Part shown: positions 5,900 through 12,259 of the stretch, in pieces
Position numbering within the stretch: position 1 is the stretch's first letter
Layout: each line of letters opens with the position of its first letter
From: Alphaproteobacteria bacterium UBA6038
GTDB lineage: Bacteria; Pseudomonadota; Alphaproteobacteria; Micropepsales; Micropepsaceae
Direction: 5' to 3'
Length of the DNA stretch: 16,307 nt
NCBI GenBank assembly: GCA_002429315.1
Contig: DIZC01000096.1
Coordinates: 462-16,768 of the forward strand
The notes under the pieces: generated by a model
Database searches by the model: none
Seen by the model: the letters and a program-made list of their open reading frames with translations, nothing else
Told to the model about the DNA's origin: nothing
Translations under genes and position numbers: made by a program

Positions 5900-6500
5900 G
5901 AGTTTCCACCGAAGATGTTTTCTGGCCAGTAAGCACAATGTCCCACGAACCGGAAGTAGTTATTGACGACGTTGGAACAGTCCCAGAGTTCGCCGAATAG
6001 GTGCCTGCCTGCGCCCCGCCTACCTGAGAAGAGATAGAATTTGCTCCGCAGAGCTTCGTATTTGTGTGAAACTGCGAACTGGTTGTCACCACGGTAGAAA
6101 GATACGGGGTGCCGTCTGTGGCGGCATCCGTATTGGCATGAACCTTCAATACCTTGTTGTTGGCGGAATTCGTATAGTTCCAGATCGCATCAACTACGAT
6201 GCATCCGTTTGCCGTCAGAGTTCCTGCAGGTATTGCGCACGTCGCCAGAATATCCTCGGTGATATCCGACCCTGTAGAGTGCTGAGCGCCGGACGAGCAA
6301 AGAACGTAGTTCCCAACAGTGCAAGGTGATCCGAGTGTACAGCTCACACCATTGATGGCAGAGACCCCGCCGTTGTTCAATCGCGCGTTCGGCACCGTCC
6401 CCTTATTTAGCCGGCTTGCATCGTTGTCGAGGTAGCTGGCGCGAGCCGGACAACCAAGTGTGAGGCTGAGCACCGTTGTCGCAAAAATTATTTTCCACAT
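5859..6500 (-). CDS. Secreted protein of unknown function, partner of the beta-helix protein
   Basis: The start is the ATG at 6500, which overlaps the upstream stop as TAATG; the longer frame to 6536 would begin inside the upstream gene. The 213-residue product opens with a clear Sec signal peptide (MWKIIFATTVLSLTLG, cleavage probably after PARA). The mature part is rich in Ser, Thr, Asn and Gly with four or more Cys (NGVSCTLGSPCTVGNY, ATCAIPAGTL, KLCGAN) and ends EYQVVVLPF. It looks like an all-beta extracellular protein; the NGVSCTLG-type stretch resembles segments I associate with phage-tail-like and hypothetical secreted proteins of alphaproteobacteria. Translational coupling to the beta-helix gene implies joint production. 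Composition is low-GC like the rest of the island. No function can be assigned. Confidence 0.8.
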   Translation of the reverse strand: MWKIIFATTVLSLTLGCPARASYLDNDASRLNKGTVPNARLNNGGVSAINGVSCTLGSPCTVGNYVLCSSGAQHSTGSDITEDILATCAIPAGTLTANGCIVVDAIWNYTNSANNKVLKVHANTDAATDGTPYLSTVVTTSSQFHTNTKLCGANSISSQVGGAQAGTYSANSGTVPTSSITTSGSWDIVLTGQKTSSVETLTLDEYQVVVLPF

Positions 6501-8263
6501 TAGTGTACAGTCCAATTGTCGGTGTTGCCGTCGCAAATGAGCGTGACCGCTCCGTCATTCACATCAAGGGGAAAGCTCGTTAAACCATTTATTGTCCCCG
6601 AGGAGGATGAAAGCGCGATTGTATTGCTCCCTGCGTCGCCCTTCTCGTCGATTATGGGAAGAGAGATGCCATCTAGCGCAGCAGAGCAGGCGAACAATGT
6701 CTCGGTTTTTGACCCGGAGGTTGACGAGTTCCATCGTATTGCTGAGTCTGCAACAGTAGCTGTATCGGTCGTTCCGGAACTTACTGTGCGTGCTGAACGC
6801 GGCCGCCAAATTTGGCGGCGCTGAGCCCCGACCGTAGCGTAAGTTGGCTCAGTAATAAAATTCTGAGCGCTAATCCCTGGCGCAAATCCGGTTGGGCCGA
6901 TCATCAGGTCAATAATGGCACTGTTTGTCACATCATAGACATTCTGAAATCCTGTGCTCAGACCCCCGACTCGTCCAACGCGAGGATTGCTGAACGACCA
7001 GCCATTCGCTCCTATGGCGACTGCGGCGGTGGTGCTCGTCCCGTTGTCCGTTAAATCTCCCCCGGTCCAAACATCATTGGTGTAAGAAGTGGTGCCGCCG
7101 TCGTGCGCTGCTAAAATTTGAAAGGGAATAGATCCGTCGAAAGTGAACAGGTGGTTATTGGCCCACCCTATGCGTTCGGCGGACAATCCATTATTAACGT
7201 CGTATACGACGGCGGCCCCAGTTGTGGGTGTGATTCGATTGCCTATCCACGTCTGGACGTGGACGTAACCTGCGCCCGTAGATGGGCAACCGACGTATAC
7301 ACCATAGAGCGATGTGGCGTCAAATATATCGTCGCTGAAGCTGAGATTATTCACGTTGACGTTCGCGCAGCTGATGTTGATACCGTACGGTTTGCCGTGA
7401 GTGGTACCTGACTGCATCGACCAACTGTCGAATTCGACAGTGTCAACGATGCCGCCGCTTGGGGAGTTGACGCCAATACAAATCCACGCACCCGTCGTGT
7501 TTGTGTCGGAGACAACTCCGCCGTTCAGGTTTGCGTCTCGGAATCTGAGGCCAGTTGCCCATTGTATGTCGATGTTACAGCTTTCATTGCCTCCATTGTT
7601 AAAATTGTTCGTCCAGCCAGACGATCTGATTCTCGTCGCCTCCTCGGTAGACGTACCAAATTGAGCAAATTCGCTGGCGTTCACCCACGCGAGATTATAG
7701 TCGGCGCAATCGCTGGCATTTCCAAAAACTAGCGCAGGCTGCCCTGCGCTTTGAGTGTTGTTCCATTGAAGGGTCAAATCATGGAATGCACACTTCTGAA
7801 CGGGCCCGCCTGTGCCCCCATCCGCGGTGAACCAGGTCCCGACCGAGCCACTCAGTGAACCGACAAGAACTGTGGCCGGGCCGACTCCGCCTATGTTGCA
7901 GCCCGGATTTTTCGGGGTGCTTAGATTGAAAGGATTGTTTGTACTGAACTGGTACGAACCGGCGGGAATGAGCAATCCTTGGAGTCCTCCGGAATTGCAG
8001 TCCGTTGTGACTTGGGCGGCCGCGGTGTCGTTCTGTGCTGCCGTATTCGAAGGTGAGCCATTGTAAGGTGGATCGGTGAAAAGTCGGTAGGTAGCAGGCG
8101 CGGATGTGCAAGGCTGATTCTGGCCCACGACAGTGTGAGCGCCACTTGCAACCACACACTGTCCACTTGTCATGCCCGTCGTGGTGACATTTGTCTGAGC
8201 CTCGACTTCTCGCGTTAGAGCGACAACCAGAGCGGCTGCACAAATCCAACGCAGAAAACTCAT
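6500..8263 (-). CDS. Secreted parallel beta-helix protein with tailspike-like C-terminal domain
   Basis: The product is 587 residues from the ATG at 8263, chosen because it begins a signal peptide (MSFLRWICAAALVVALTREVEA) and has AGGAAAAAGG upstream; a frame to 8296 would add a charged extension. After a Cys-containing N-terminus comes FTDPPYNGSPSNTAAQNDTAA and a GLLIPAGSYQF motif, the usual opening of pectate-lyase-like beta-helices of phage tailspikes and surface-glycan enzymes. The centre is a long run of beta-helix-like repeats rich in Asn, Gly, Ser and Thr. The last 106 residues (482-587) contain LPIIDEKGDAGSNTIAL, GTINGLTSF and an NW near the end, resembling the C-terminal domain of many tail fibres. 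Binding or cleavage of a polysaccharide is plausible; no catalytic residues can be named. It forms a coupled operon with the downstream secreted protein. Confidence 0.75.
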   Translation of the reverse strand: MSFLRWICAAALVVALTREVEAQTNVTTTGMTSGQCVVASGAHTVVGQNQPCTSAPATYRLFTDPPYNGSPSNTAAQNDTAAAQVTTDCNSGGLQGLLIPAGSYQFSTNNPFNLSTPKNPGCNIGGVGPATVLVGSLSGSVGTWFTADGGTGGPVQKCAFHDLTLQWNNTQSAGQPALVFGNASDCADYNLAWVNASEFAQFGTSTEEATRIRSSGWTNNFNNGGNESCNIDIQWATGLRFRDANLNGGVVSDTNTTGAWICIGVNSPSGGIVDTVEFDSWSMQSGTTHGKPYGINISCANVNVNNLSFSDDIFDATSLYGVYVGCPSTGAGYVHVQTWIGNRITPTTGAAVVYDVNNGLSAERIGWANNHLFTFDGSIPFQILAAHDGGTTSYTNDVWTGGDLTDNGTSTTAAVAIGANGWSFSNPRVGRVGGLSTGFQNVYDVTNSAIIDLMIGPTGFAPGISAQNFITEPTYATVGAQRRQIWRPRSARTVSSGTTDTATVADSAIRWNSSTSGSKTETLFACSAALDGISLPIIDEKGDAGSNTIALSSSSGTINGLTSFPLDVNDGAVTLICDGNTDNWTVH

Positions 8264-8422
8264 GATCGTTTGCCTTTTTCCTGTGTGGGGTTCCATTTCG
8301 CAGATTTCTCGCCTTATTTCCGAATGGTGCCACCACGAACGAGAATTTCAAGACCGTCCCCGCTAGATTTTACCCCAAATCTGCGATCTTAACTTTGTCT
8401 GTCGTGGAACCCAAGGTCCATC

Positions 8423-9748
8423 ATGCTGCAAGCTTACGACATGCATTCCTTCGCCTTCCTCGCGTCCGCCGCCACGCTGGTGGTGGTGTACGCGCTGGTG
8501 GTGACCGAGCTGGTCAACCGCGCGGTGGTGGCGGTGCTGGGCGCCGCCGCGCTGATCGCGCTCGGCGTGCTCAACCAGGAACAGGCGGTGCGCGCCATCG
8601 ATTTCAACACCGTCGGCCTGCTCGTCGGCATGATGGTGATGGTGGCGGTGGCGCGCAAAAGCGGTCTGTTCGGCTACGTCGCCATCAAGGCGGCGCAGCT
8701 GGCGCGCGGCTCGCCGGCCGGCATCCTGCTGTCGCTGGCGCTGGTCACCGCCGTGCTGTCGGCCTTCCTCAACAACGTCACCACCATCCTCTTGGTGGTG
8801 CCGGTCACCTTCCTCATCTGCGGCCAGCTGAAGGTGCCGGTCTATCCGTTCCTGTTCGCCGAGGTGTTCGCCAGCAACATCGGCGGCACCGCCACCCTGA
8901 TCGGCGATCCGCCCAACATCATGATCGGCTCGGCCGCGCATCTGAGCTTCGACGATTTCATCGTCAATCTCACGCCCATCGTGGTGGTTATCCTGGCGAC
9001 GCAACTGGCGATCAACCACATCCTCTGGGGCCGCAGCTTGCGCGCCACCGCCGAAGATCGCGCCCACGTGATGGCGCTGAACGCGCCGGAAGCGATCGAG
9101 GACCGGCGCCTGCTGCGCTGGTCGGTGATCGTCATCGGCCTTGCCATCGCGGCATTCGCGGTGGAGGACCAGTTGCACCTGCAGGCCGCCACCATCGCCA
9201 TGTTCGGCGGCGCGCTGATGCTGCTGATCGAGAACATGCCGCTCGCCCATTCCGAGCGCACCCGCAGCGTCACCTCGGCGCTGAACGAGATCGAATGGAT
9301 CACCATCTTCTTCTTTCTCGGCCTGTTCATCGTGGTGGGCGCGGTGGAACACGCCGGCGTGCTCGCGTGGATCGCGGCCAAGCTGGTCGCGCTGACCGGC
9401 AGCGACACGCGGCTGGCGGCCAGCGGCACCTTGTGGCTGTCGGCGGTGCTGTCGGCGATCGTCGACAACATCCCGTTCGTCGCCACCATGATTCCGCTGA
9501 TCAAGAGTCTGGCGCCCAGCTTCGGGGGCGCGGCAGCGATTCAGCCCTTGTGGTGGTCGATGGCGCTGGGCGCGTGCCTCGGCGGCAACGGCACGCTGGT
9601 CGGCGCCAGCCCCAATCTTGTGGCGGCGGGGCTCGCGGAAAAAGCCGGCGTCGAGTTCAGCTTCATGAAGTTCACCGCGCTGGCCTTTCCCATGATGCTC
9701 GCCAGCATCGCCATCTGCCAGATCTACATCCTCTGGCGGTACTTCTGA
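8423..9748 (+). CDS. ArsB/NhaD-type ion transporter (SLC13/CitMHS-like)
   Basis: The 441-residue integral membrane protein has about ten to twelve hydrophobic segments. It shows the duplicated signature of the ion transporter superfamily: FLNNVTTILLVVP (115-127) with GGTATLIGDPPNIMIG (154-169) in the first half, and IVDNIPFVATMIPL with GGNGTLVGASPNLV in the second. This combination is typical of the ArsB/NhaD group, which includes arsenite exporters, Na+/H+ antiporters and the mammalian P protein. No ars genes are near, so arsenite is not supported by context and the substrate is left open. The ATG at 8423 has AAGG six bases upstream. Composition jumps back to very high GC here (46 of 60 at 8521-8580), marking the right edge of the low-GC island. 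Its 3' end is partly copied at 10501-10539. Confidence 0.88.
   Translation: MLQAYDMHSFAFLASAATLVVVYALVVTELVNRAVVAVLGAAALIALGVLNQEQAVRAIDFNTVGLLVGMMVMVAVARKSGLFGYVAIKAAQLARGSPAGILLSLALVTAVLSAFLNNVTTILLVVPVTFLICGQLKVPVYPFLFAEVFASNIGGTATLIGDPPNIMIGSAAHLSFDDFIVNLTPIVVVILATQLAINHILWGRSLRATAEDRAHVMALNAPEAIEDRRLLRWSVIVIGLAIAAFAVEDQLHLQAATIAMFGGALMLLIENMPLAHSERTRSVTSALNEIEWITIFFFLGLFIVVGAVEHAGVLAWIAAKLVALTGSDTRLAASGTLWLSAVLSAIVDNIPFVATMIPLIKSLAPSFGGAAAIQPLWWSMALGACLGGNGTLVGASPNLVAAGLAEKAGVEFSFMKFTALAFPMMLASIAICQIYILWRYF
9679..9718 (+). repeat. Direct repeat, copy 1 (transporter 3' end)
   Basis: Forty bases near the end of the transporter gene that recur as a degenerate 39-base copy at 10501-10539: 35 of 40 aligned columns are identical, with four substitutions and one gap. 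The VapBC genes lie between the two copies. Confidence 0.7.
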
Positions 9749-9769
9749 GCGCGAGCTCCCACGACGGCC

Positions 9770-9810
9770 TTGGCGCGTGCGCTGCCTATGGTAATATGGG
9801 TTTCCATATT
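9770..9810 (+). promoter_or_regulatory. vapBC promoter with inverted-repeat operator
   Basis: A perfect seven-base inverted repeat, AATATGG (9793-9799) and CCATATT (9804-9810), lies 12 bases before the antitoxin ATG. It overlaps a possible -10 (TAATAT, 9792-9797) that stands 16 bases from a possible -35 (TTGGCG, 9770-9775). Antitoxins with ribbon-helix-helix folds bind such palindromes to repress their own operon, so autoregulation is expected. Confidence 0.6.
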
Positions 9811-9822
9811 TATGGGTCGGCC

Positions 9823-10083
9823 ATGAAGACCACCGTAGAAATGCCGGACGAGCTCTACCGCCGCGCCAAGGCGGAGGCCGCCCTGACCGGGCGCCGGCTC
9901 AAGGACCTTGTCGAGGAAGGTCTGCACCTTGCGCTTGAGGTCCGGCGCAAGCGGCGCGGTCAGCCCGGACTTGCGGCGCTGATGAAGCACGGCTGCGGCG
10001 TCGTGAAATCGGGCGTGCGCGATTTGGGCTCCAATCCCGCCCACCTTGCCGGTTTCGGCCGCGATGCCGGCCGCCATCGTTGA
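9823..10083 (+). CDS. vapB: Type II antitoxin, VapB-like
   Basis: This 86-residue protein begins MKTTVEMPDELYRRAKAEAA, a ribbon-helix-helix DNA-binding N-terminus: a short beta strand followed by an amphipathic helix, then GRRLKDLVEEGLHLAL. The C-terminal part (about 50-86), rich in Gly and basic residues, would wrap the toxin. It comes directly before a PIN-domain toxin gene and overlaps it by 20 bases, the normal VapBC arrangement. The start follows the operator described separately. The frame is open far upstream through the transporter, but those residues are out of frame with the transporter and meaningless. Confidence 0.85.
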   Translation: MKTTVEMPDELYRRAKAEAALTGRRLKDLVEEGLHLALEVRRKRRGQPGLAALMKHGCGVVKSGVRDLGSNPAHLAGFGRDAGRHR

Positions 10084-10480
10084 TACCGGGCCGCTGGTCG
10101 CCTTTCTCGATCGCAGCGAACGCCACCATCGCTGGGTGGCGCAGCAGATCGGCAAGCTCGATGCGCCGCTGCTGGTGTGCGAGCCGGTTCTGGCGGAGGC
10201 GATGTATCTCCTCGCGCGCCTGCCCCGGGCGCAGGACGCGCTGTTCGGGTTTCTGCTGAACGGGGCGCTGCGCGTCGCGTTGCACGTCGAGGAGCACGCC
10301 TCCGCCTTGCGCGAGCTTCACCGCAAGTATCGCGACACGCCGATGTCGCTCGCGGACGCTTGCGTCGTGCGGATGGCGGAACTGAACGAGCGTCACCTCG
10401 TGTTGACGCTCGATTCCGATTTTCTCGCGCACCGCAAGCACGGGCGGATACCGCTGTCGCTGATCCATCCAGAGGCATAG
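10064..10480 (+). CDS. vapC: PIN-domain ribonuclease toxin, VapC-like
   Basis: The 138-residue protein starts at the ATG at 10064 (MPAAIVDTGPLVAFLD), preferred over a TTG at 10046. The PIN-domain acidic residues are in place: D7 in IVDTGPL, E45 in PVLAEAMYLL, D98 in MSLADACVV, and D117/D119 in LTLDSDF. These coordinate Mg2+ or Mn2+ for RNA cleavage; VapC toxins typically cut tRNA or rRNA when the antitoxin is degraded. The full set of residues suggests an active enzyme. The RNA target cannot be read from sequence. The module lies between two imperfect copies of the transporter 3' end, hinting at insertion. Confidence 0.9.
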   Translation: MPAAIVDTGPLVAFLDRSERHHRWVAQQIGKLDAPLLVCEPVLAEAMYLLARLPRAQDALFGFLLNGALRVALHVEEHASALRELHRKYRDTPMSLADACVVRMAELNERHLVLTLDSDFLAHRKHGRIPLSLIHPEA

Positions 10481-10500
10481 ACGAGGCGCTTCAATCGCAC

Positions 10501-10539
10501 GCTCGCTTTTCCCATGGTACTCGCCAGCATCGCATCTGC
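10501..10539 (+). repeat. Direct repeat, copy 2: remnant of transporter 3' end
   Basis: Thirty-nine bases, 20 bases after the vapC stop, that match 9679-9718 with four mismatches and a one-base deletion which breaks the frame. They are followed at once by the palindromic repeat element. It is non-coding scar sequence, not a gene. Confidence 0.65.
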
Positions 10540-10540
10540 G

Positions 10541-10680
10541 TTCCAACCCTCCCCTTGAGGGAGGGTCGAAATTGCGAAGCAATTTCGGGGAGGGGTATTC
10601 TCGCGGCAGTGAGGCCGGACCCCTCTCCGAAAAATTCGACGCTGCGCTTGAATTTTTCGACCCTCCCTCAAGGGGAGGGT
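10541..10680. repeat. Large palindromic intergenic repeat element
   Basis: The outer arms are a perfect 26-base inverted repeat (10546-10571 and 10655-10680) starting ACCCTCCCCTTGAGGGAGGG. Inside are two smaller hairpins: GAAATTGC/GCAATTTC (10568-10575, 10579-10586) and AAAATTC/GAATTTT (10631-10637, 10650-10656). A further imperfect pair, GGGGAGGGGT against ACCCCTCTCC, lies between. A second copy begins at 16287. This is a dispersed REP/MITE-like element. As RNA it could fold into a branched structure, and it directly precedes the lipoprotein gene. Confidence 0.85.
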
Positions 10681-10699
10681 ATGCTCTACATTCGCTCCG

Positions 10700-11017
10700 A
10701 TGAAATCAGCCACGCCCCTCCTTCTCGCCGGCACGCTCTCGCTGGCCGCCTGCGGGCTGTTTCCCAGCGCCGCGGAGCGGGCGGTGCAGAAGAGTCCCAA
10801 TTTCCGCGCCGGTTACGAGGACGGCTGCGCGGCGGCGAGCGCCACCGGCGTCAATCCGCGCGAAGGCCCCTACCGCGACGAGGCGCTGTACAACACCAAC
10901 GGCGCCTATCGCGCGGGATGGAGCAACGGCTATTCGGTGTGCCGCGGCCAGGCCACGGCCGCCTCGCCCGGCTCACCGCTCGACAATCCGGCGATGAATC
11001 CCAGTCCGGGACACTAG
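10700..11017 (+). CDS. Small lipoprotein of unknown function
   Basis: The 105-residue product begins MKSATPLLLAGTLSLAACGL: a lipoprotein signal peptide with lipobox LAAC and acylated Cys18. The mature chain is about 87 residues with NFRAGYEDGCAAAS and GAYRAGWSNGYSVC, two similar Gly-Tyr-containing segments that each carry one Cys and may form a disulphide. Such short alphaproteobacterial lipoproteins are often uncharacterised. No clear ribosome site precedes the ATG; the GGGGAGGG of the palindromic repeat is 20 bases away. Its TAG and the stop of the convergent gene share the palindrome CTAG (11014-11017). Export is well supported; function is unknown. Confidence 0.75.
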   Translation: MKSATPLLLAGTLSLAACGLFPSAAERAVQKSPNFRAGYEDGCAAASATGVNPREGPYRDEALYNTNGAYRAGWSNGYSVCRGQATAASPGSPLDNPAMNPSPGH

Positions 11018-11292
11018 CCCCCGCGGGCGGTGCGGGCGCGTTCGGCGTCCTCGATGTCGGCTTTCACCTGCGCGAGGCCATGCAGGCCCGACAGCTTGAG
11101 GCGGTCGAGCAGCCCGAGCGCGGCGAAGCAGGCAGTCTCGGCCCCGTCGCAGGATTTGGGCTGCTTGAGCGCGGCGGAGACGCCCGACACCAGCGAATCC
11201 GCCGGCGCCGCCGGGCGCCCCAGGCCGAGATCGGGCTCGCGTGGCATCAGCAGCGCCACCAAGCCGATCCAGAAAAGTGCCCGAAGGATCAT
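11014..11292 (-). CDS. Small membrane-anchored or secreted protein, DUF5330-like
   Basis: The 92-residue protein starts MILRALFWIGLVALLMPREP, a single N-terminal hydrophobic helix that could be an anchor or uncleaved signal. Then come about 70 residues with two Cys (KSCDGAETACFAALGLLD) in a pattern I associate with DUF5330, a small alphaproteobacterial family of unknown role. AGGGAC lies about nine bases before the ATG. The gene converges on the lipoprotein with a four-base overlap. The long upstream gap contains an inverted repeat with GANTC sites. The family call is tentative. Confidence 0.6.
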   Translation of the reverse strand: MILRALFWIGLVALLMPREPDLGLGRPAAPADSLVSGVSAALKQPKSCDGAETACFAALGLLDRLKLSGLHGLAQVKADIEDAERARTARGG

Positions 11293-11439
11293 CGCCAGCG
11301 TCCCTTTGCGCGAGAAGAACGCTAGACGCGCGCTTTTGATCCCGGTTGAAGCGAATCGCTAAAGTTTGAGTGAACTGCCGGTTATCGGCGGTGCATCGCG
11401 ATAAGGGAAAATAAATCCCTGCGCCGCCGCCGCGGGGTC

Positions 11440-11477
11440 GAATCAAATCTGCCGCGAATTCGACAGACGTTTGATTC
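11440..11477. promoter_or_regulatory. Inverted repeat with GANTC sites upstream of the DUF5330-like gene
   Basis: GAATCAAA (11440-11447) and TTTGATTC (11470-11477) are perfect inverted arms 22 bases apart, each containing a GANTC site; a third GAATC is at 11353-11357. CGACA/TGTCG (11461-11465, 11482-11486) interlocks with it, and AGGGA/TCCCT (11404-11408, 11416-11420) forms another small foldback. The rest of the 242-base gap (11293-11534) shows no gene. It may be an operator or a methylation-controlled promoter region. Confidence 0.35.
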
Positions 11478-11534
11478 AAATTGTCGGCGATTGTTCGCCG
11501 CGGCGGTGTCGGGCAGGGGCTCGCTTGGCATCGG

Positions 11535-11933
11535 TTAGGGCAACCTTTGCTTCAGCTTCGGATAGACGCTTTGGAGCATCGGCGCTCGCAGCGCGATGCG
11601 TTTATACACCTCGCGTGCCACCGCTTCCCGATAAGTATGGGAGGTCGCATTCCGCATATCGAGGAGATCGAGCCACCCTGCTTCGTCATCGATCCAGCCG
11701 GCCGCATAAGCGGCCCTGATCACGGATCGGGCCGTTCCGAGCTCGGCCGAAGGCGATGCAAGCTCCAGCAACGCCTTCATCGCCTTCCAGTAAAGCTCGA
11801 ACACGAACTCGAAGCGCTGGATCGTTCCGTCGATCGCCAGCGGCGCATCGGCGGGCACGGCCAAAGCTTCGCCGAGGCGCGCCAAAGCACGCCCGAGCTC
11901 GTCAAGCCGTCGCTTTGCGTTTTGCGCGGTCAT
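11535..11933 (-). CDS. HEPN toxin of an MNT/HEPN pair (nucleotidyltransferase substrate-binding family)
   Basis: The 132-residue protein from the ATG at 11933 (MTAQNAKRRLDELGRAL) is predicted all-helical and matches the HI0074/HepT type. FEFVFELYWKAMKALLE is the usual helix of the nucleotidyltransferase substrate-binding family. Residues 94-101, RNATSHTY, fit the R-x4-H-x-Y motif in which Arg and His make the RNase site and Tyr101 is the residue that partner MNT enzymes AMPylate in characterised HepT-MntA systems. The gene begins inside the end of the MNT gene (32-base overlap), so the two are expressed together. The frame extends upstream to 12116, but that part is antisense-like and lies over the MNT gene. 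The RNA target is unknown. Confidence 0.85.
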   Translation of the reverse strand: MTAQNAKRRLDELGRALARLGEALAVPADAPLAIDGTIQRFEFVFELYWKAMKALLELASPSAELGTARSVIRAAYAAGWIDDEAGWLDLLDMRNATSHTYREAVAREVYKRIALRAPMLQSVYPKLKQRLP

Positions 11934-12207
11934 ATAGAATTCGGCCCTCGCTGCGGATGACGTTCGCCAGCTCGGCGGGCGCCGTATCGAGCCGGACGAG
12001 ATCGATCTGCAGCAGCGTCGGCGCCTGCTCGGCTGTCTCCTGGATGTCCGACCAGCGCAGCGGATCGGCTTGTGGACACTCCACCGCCAAATCGATGTCG
12101 GCGCGCGGTCCGGCATCGCCGCGCGCCCGCGAGCCGAACAGGATCACCCGCTCGACTTCGGGAAAGAGGCCAAGGCGTCGCGCGATGGTCCGCTCCGGGG
12201 TGTTCAT
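11902..12207 (-). CDS. Minimal nucleotidyltransferase antitoxin (MNT domain)
   Basis: This 101-residue protein from the ATG at 12207 is a minimal polymerase-beta-type nucleotidyltransferase. VILFGSRARGDAGPRADIDL carries G25-S26, ten residues, then D37-x-D39, the exact G-S-x10-D-x-D metal-binding motif. A third acidic residue is likely D69 in QIDLVRLD. In HepT-MntA pairs this enzyme transfers AMP from ATP onto the toxin Tyr and silences it. A TTG at 12225 is an alternative start; neither has a strong ribosome site. It leads the operon and overlaps the HEPN gene by 32 bases. Confidence 0.88.
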   Translation of the reverse strand: MNTPERTIARRLGLFPEVERVILFGSRARGDAGPRADIDLAVECPQADPLRWSDIQETAEQAPTLLQIDLVRLDTAPAELANVIRSEGRILYDRAKRKATA

Positions 12208-12259
12208 TCGCGCACTATGCGGCAAGTCGTGCGACCGGGGAAGCCGCAGGAACTCCAGC

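Noticed and set aside
8363..9352. 329-residue minus-strand frame rich in His, Asp and Gln
   Set aside because: Antisense shadow of the transporter; composition follows from the complementary Val/Ala/Leu codons.
8395..9822. 562-residue fusion of the transporter region with the VapB antitoxin
   Set aside because: The part before 9823 is a +1 shadow of the transporter; the antitoxin has its own promoter and ATG.
10541..10680. CRISPR-like array
   Set aside because: Only one palindromic unit with internal hairpins, no regularly spaced direct repeats and no cas genes.
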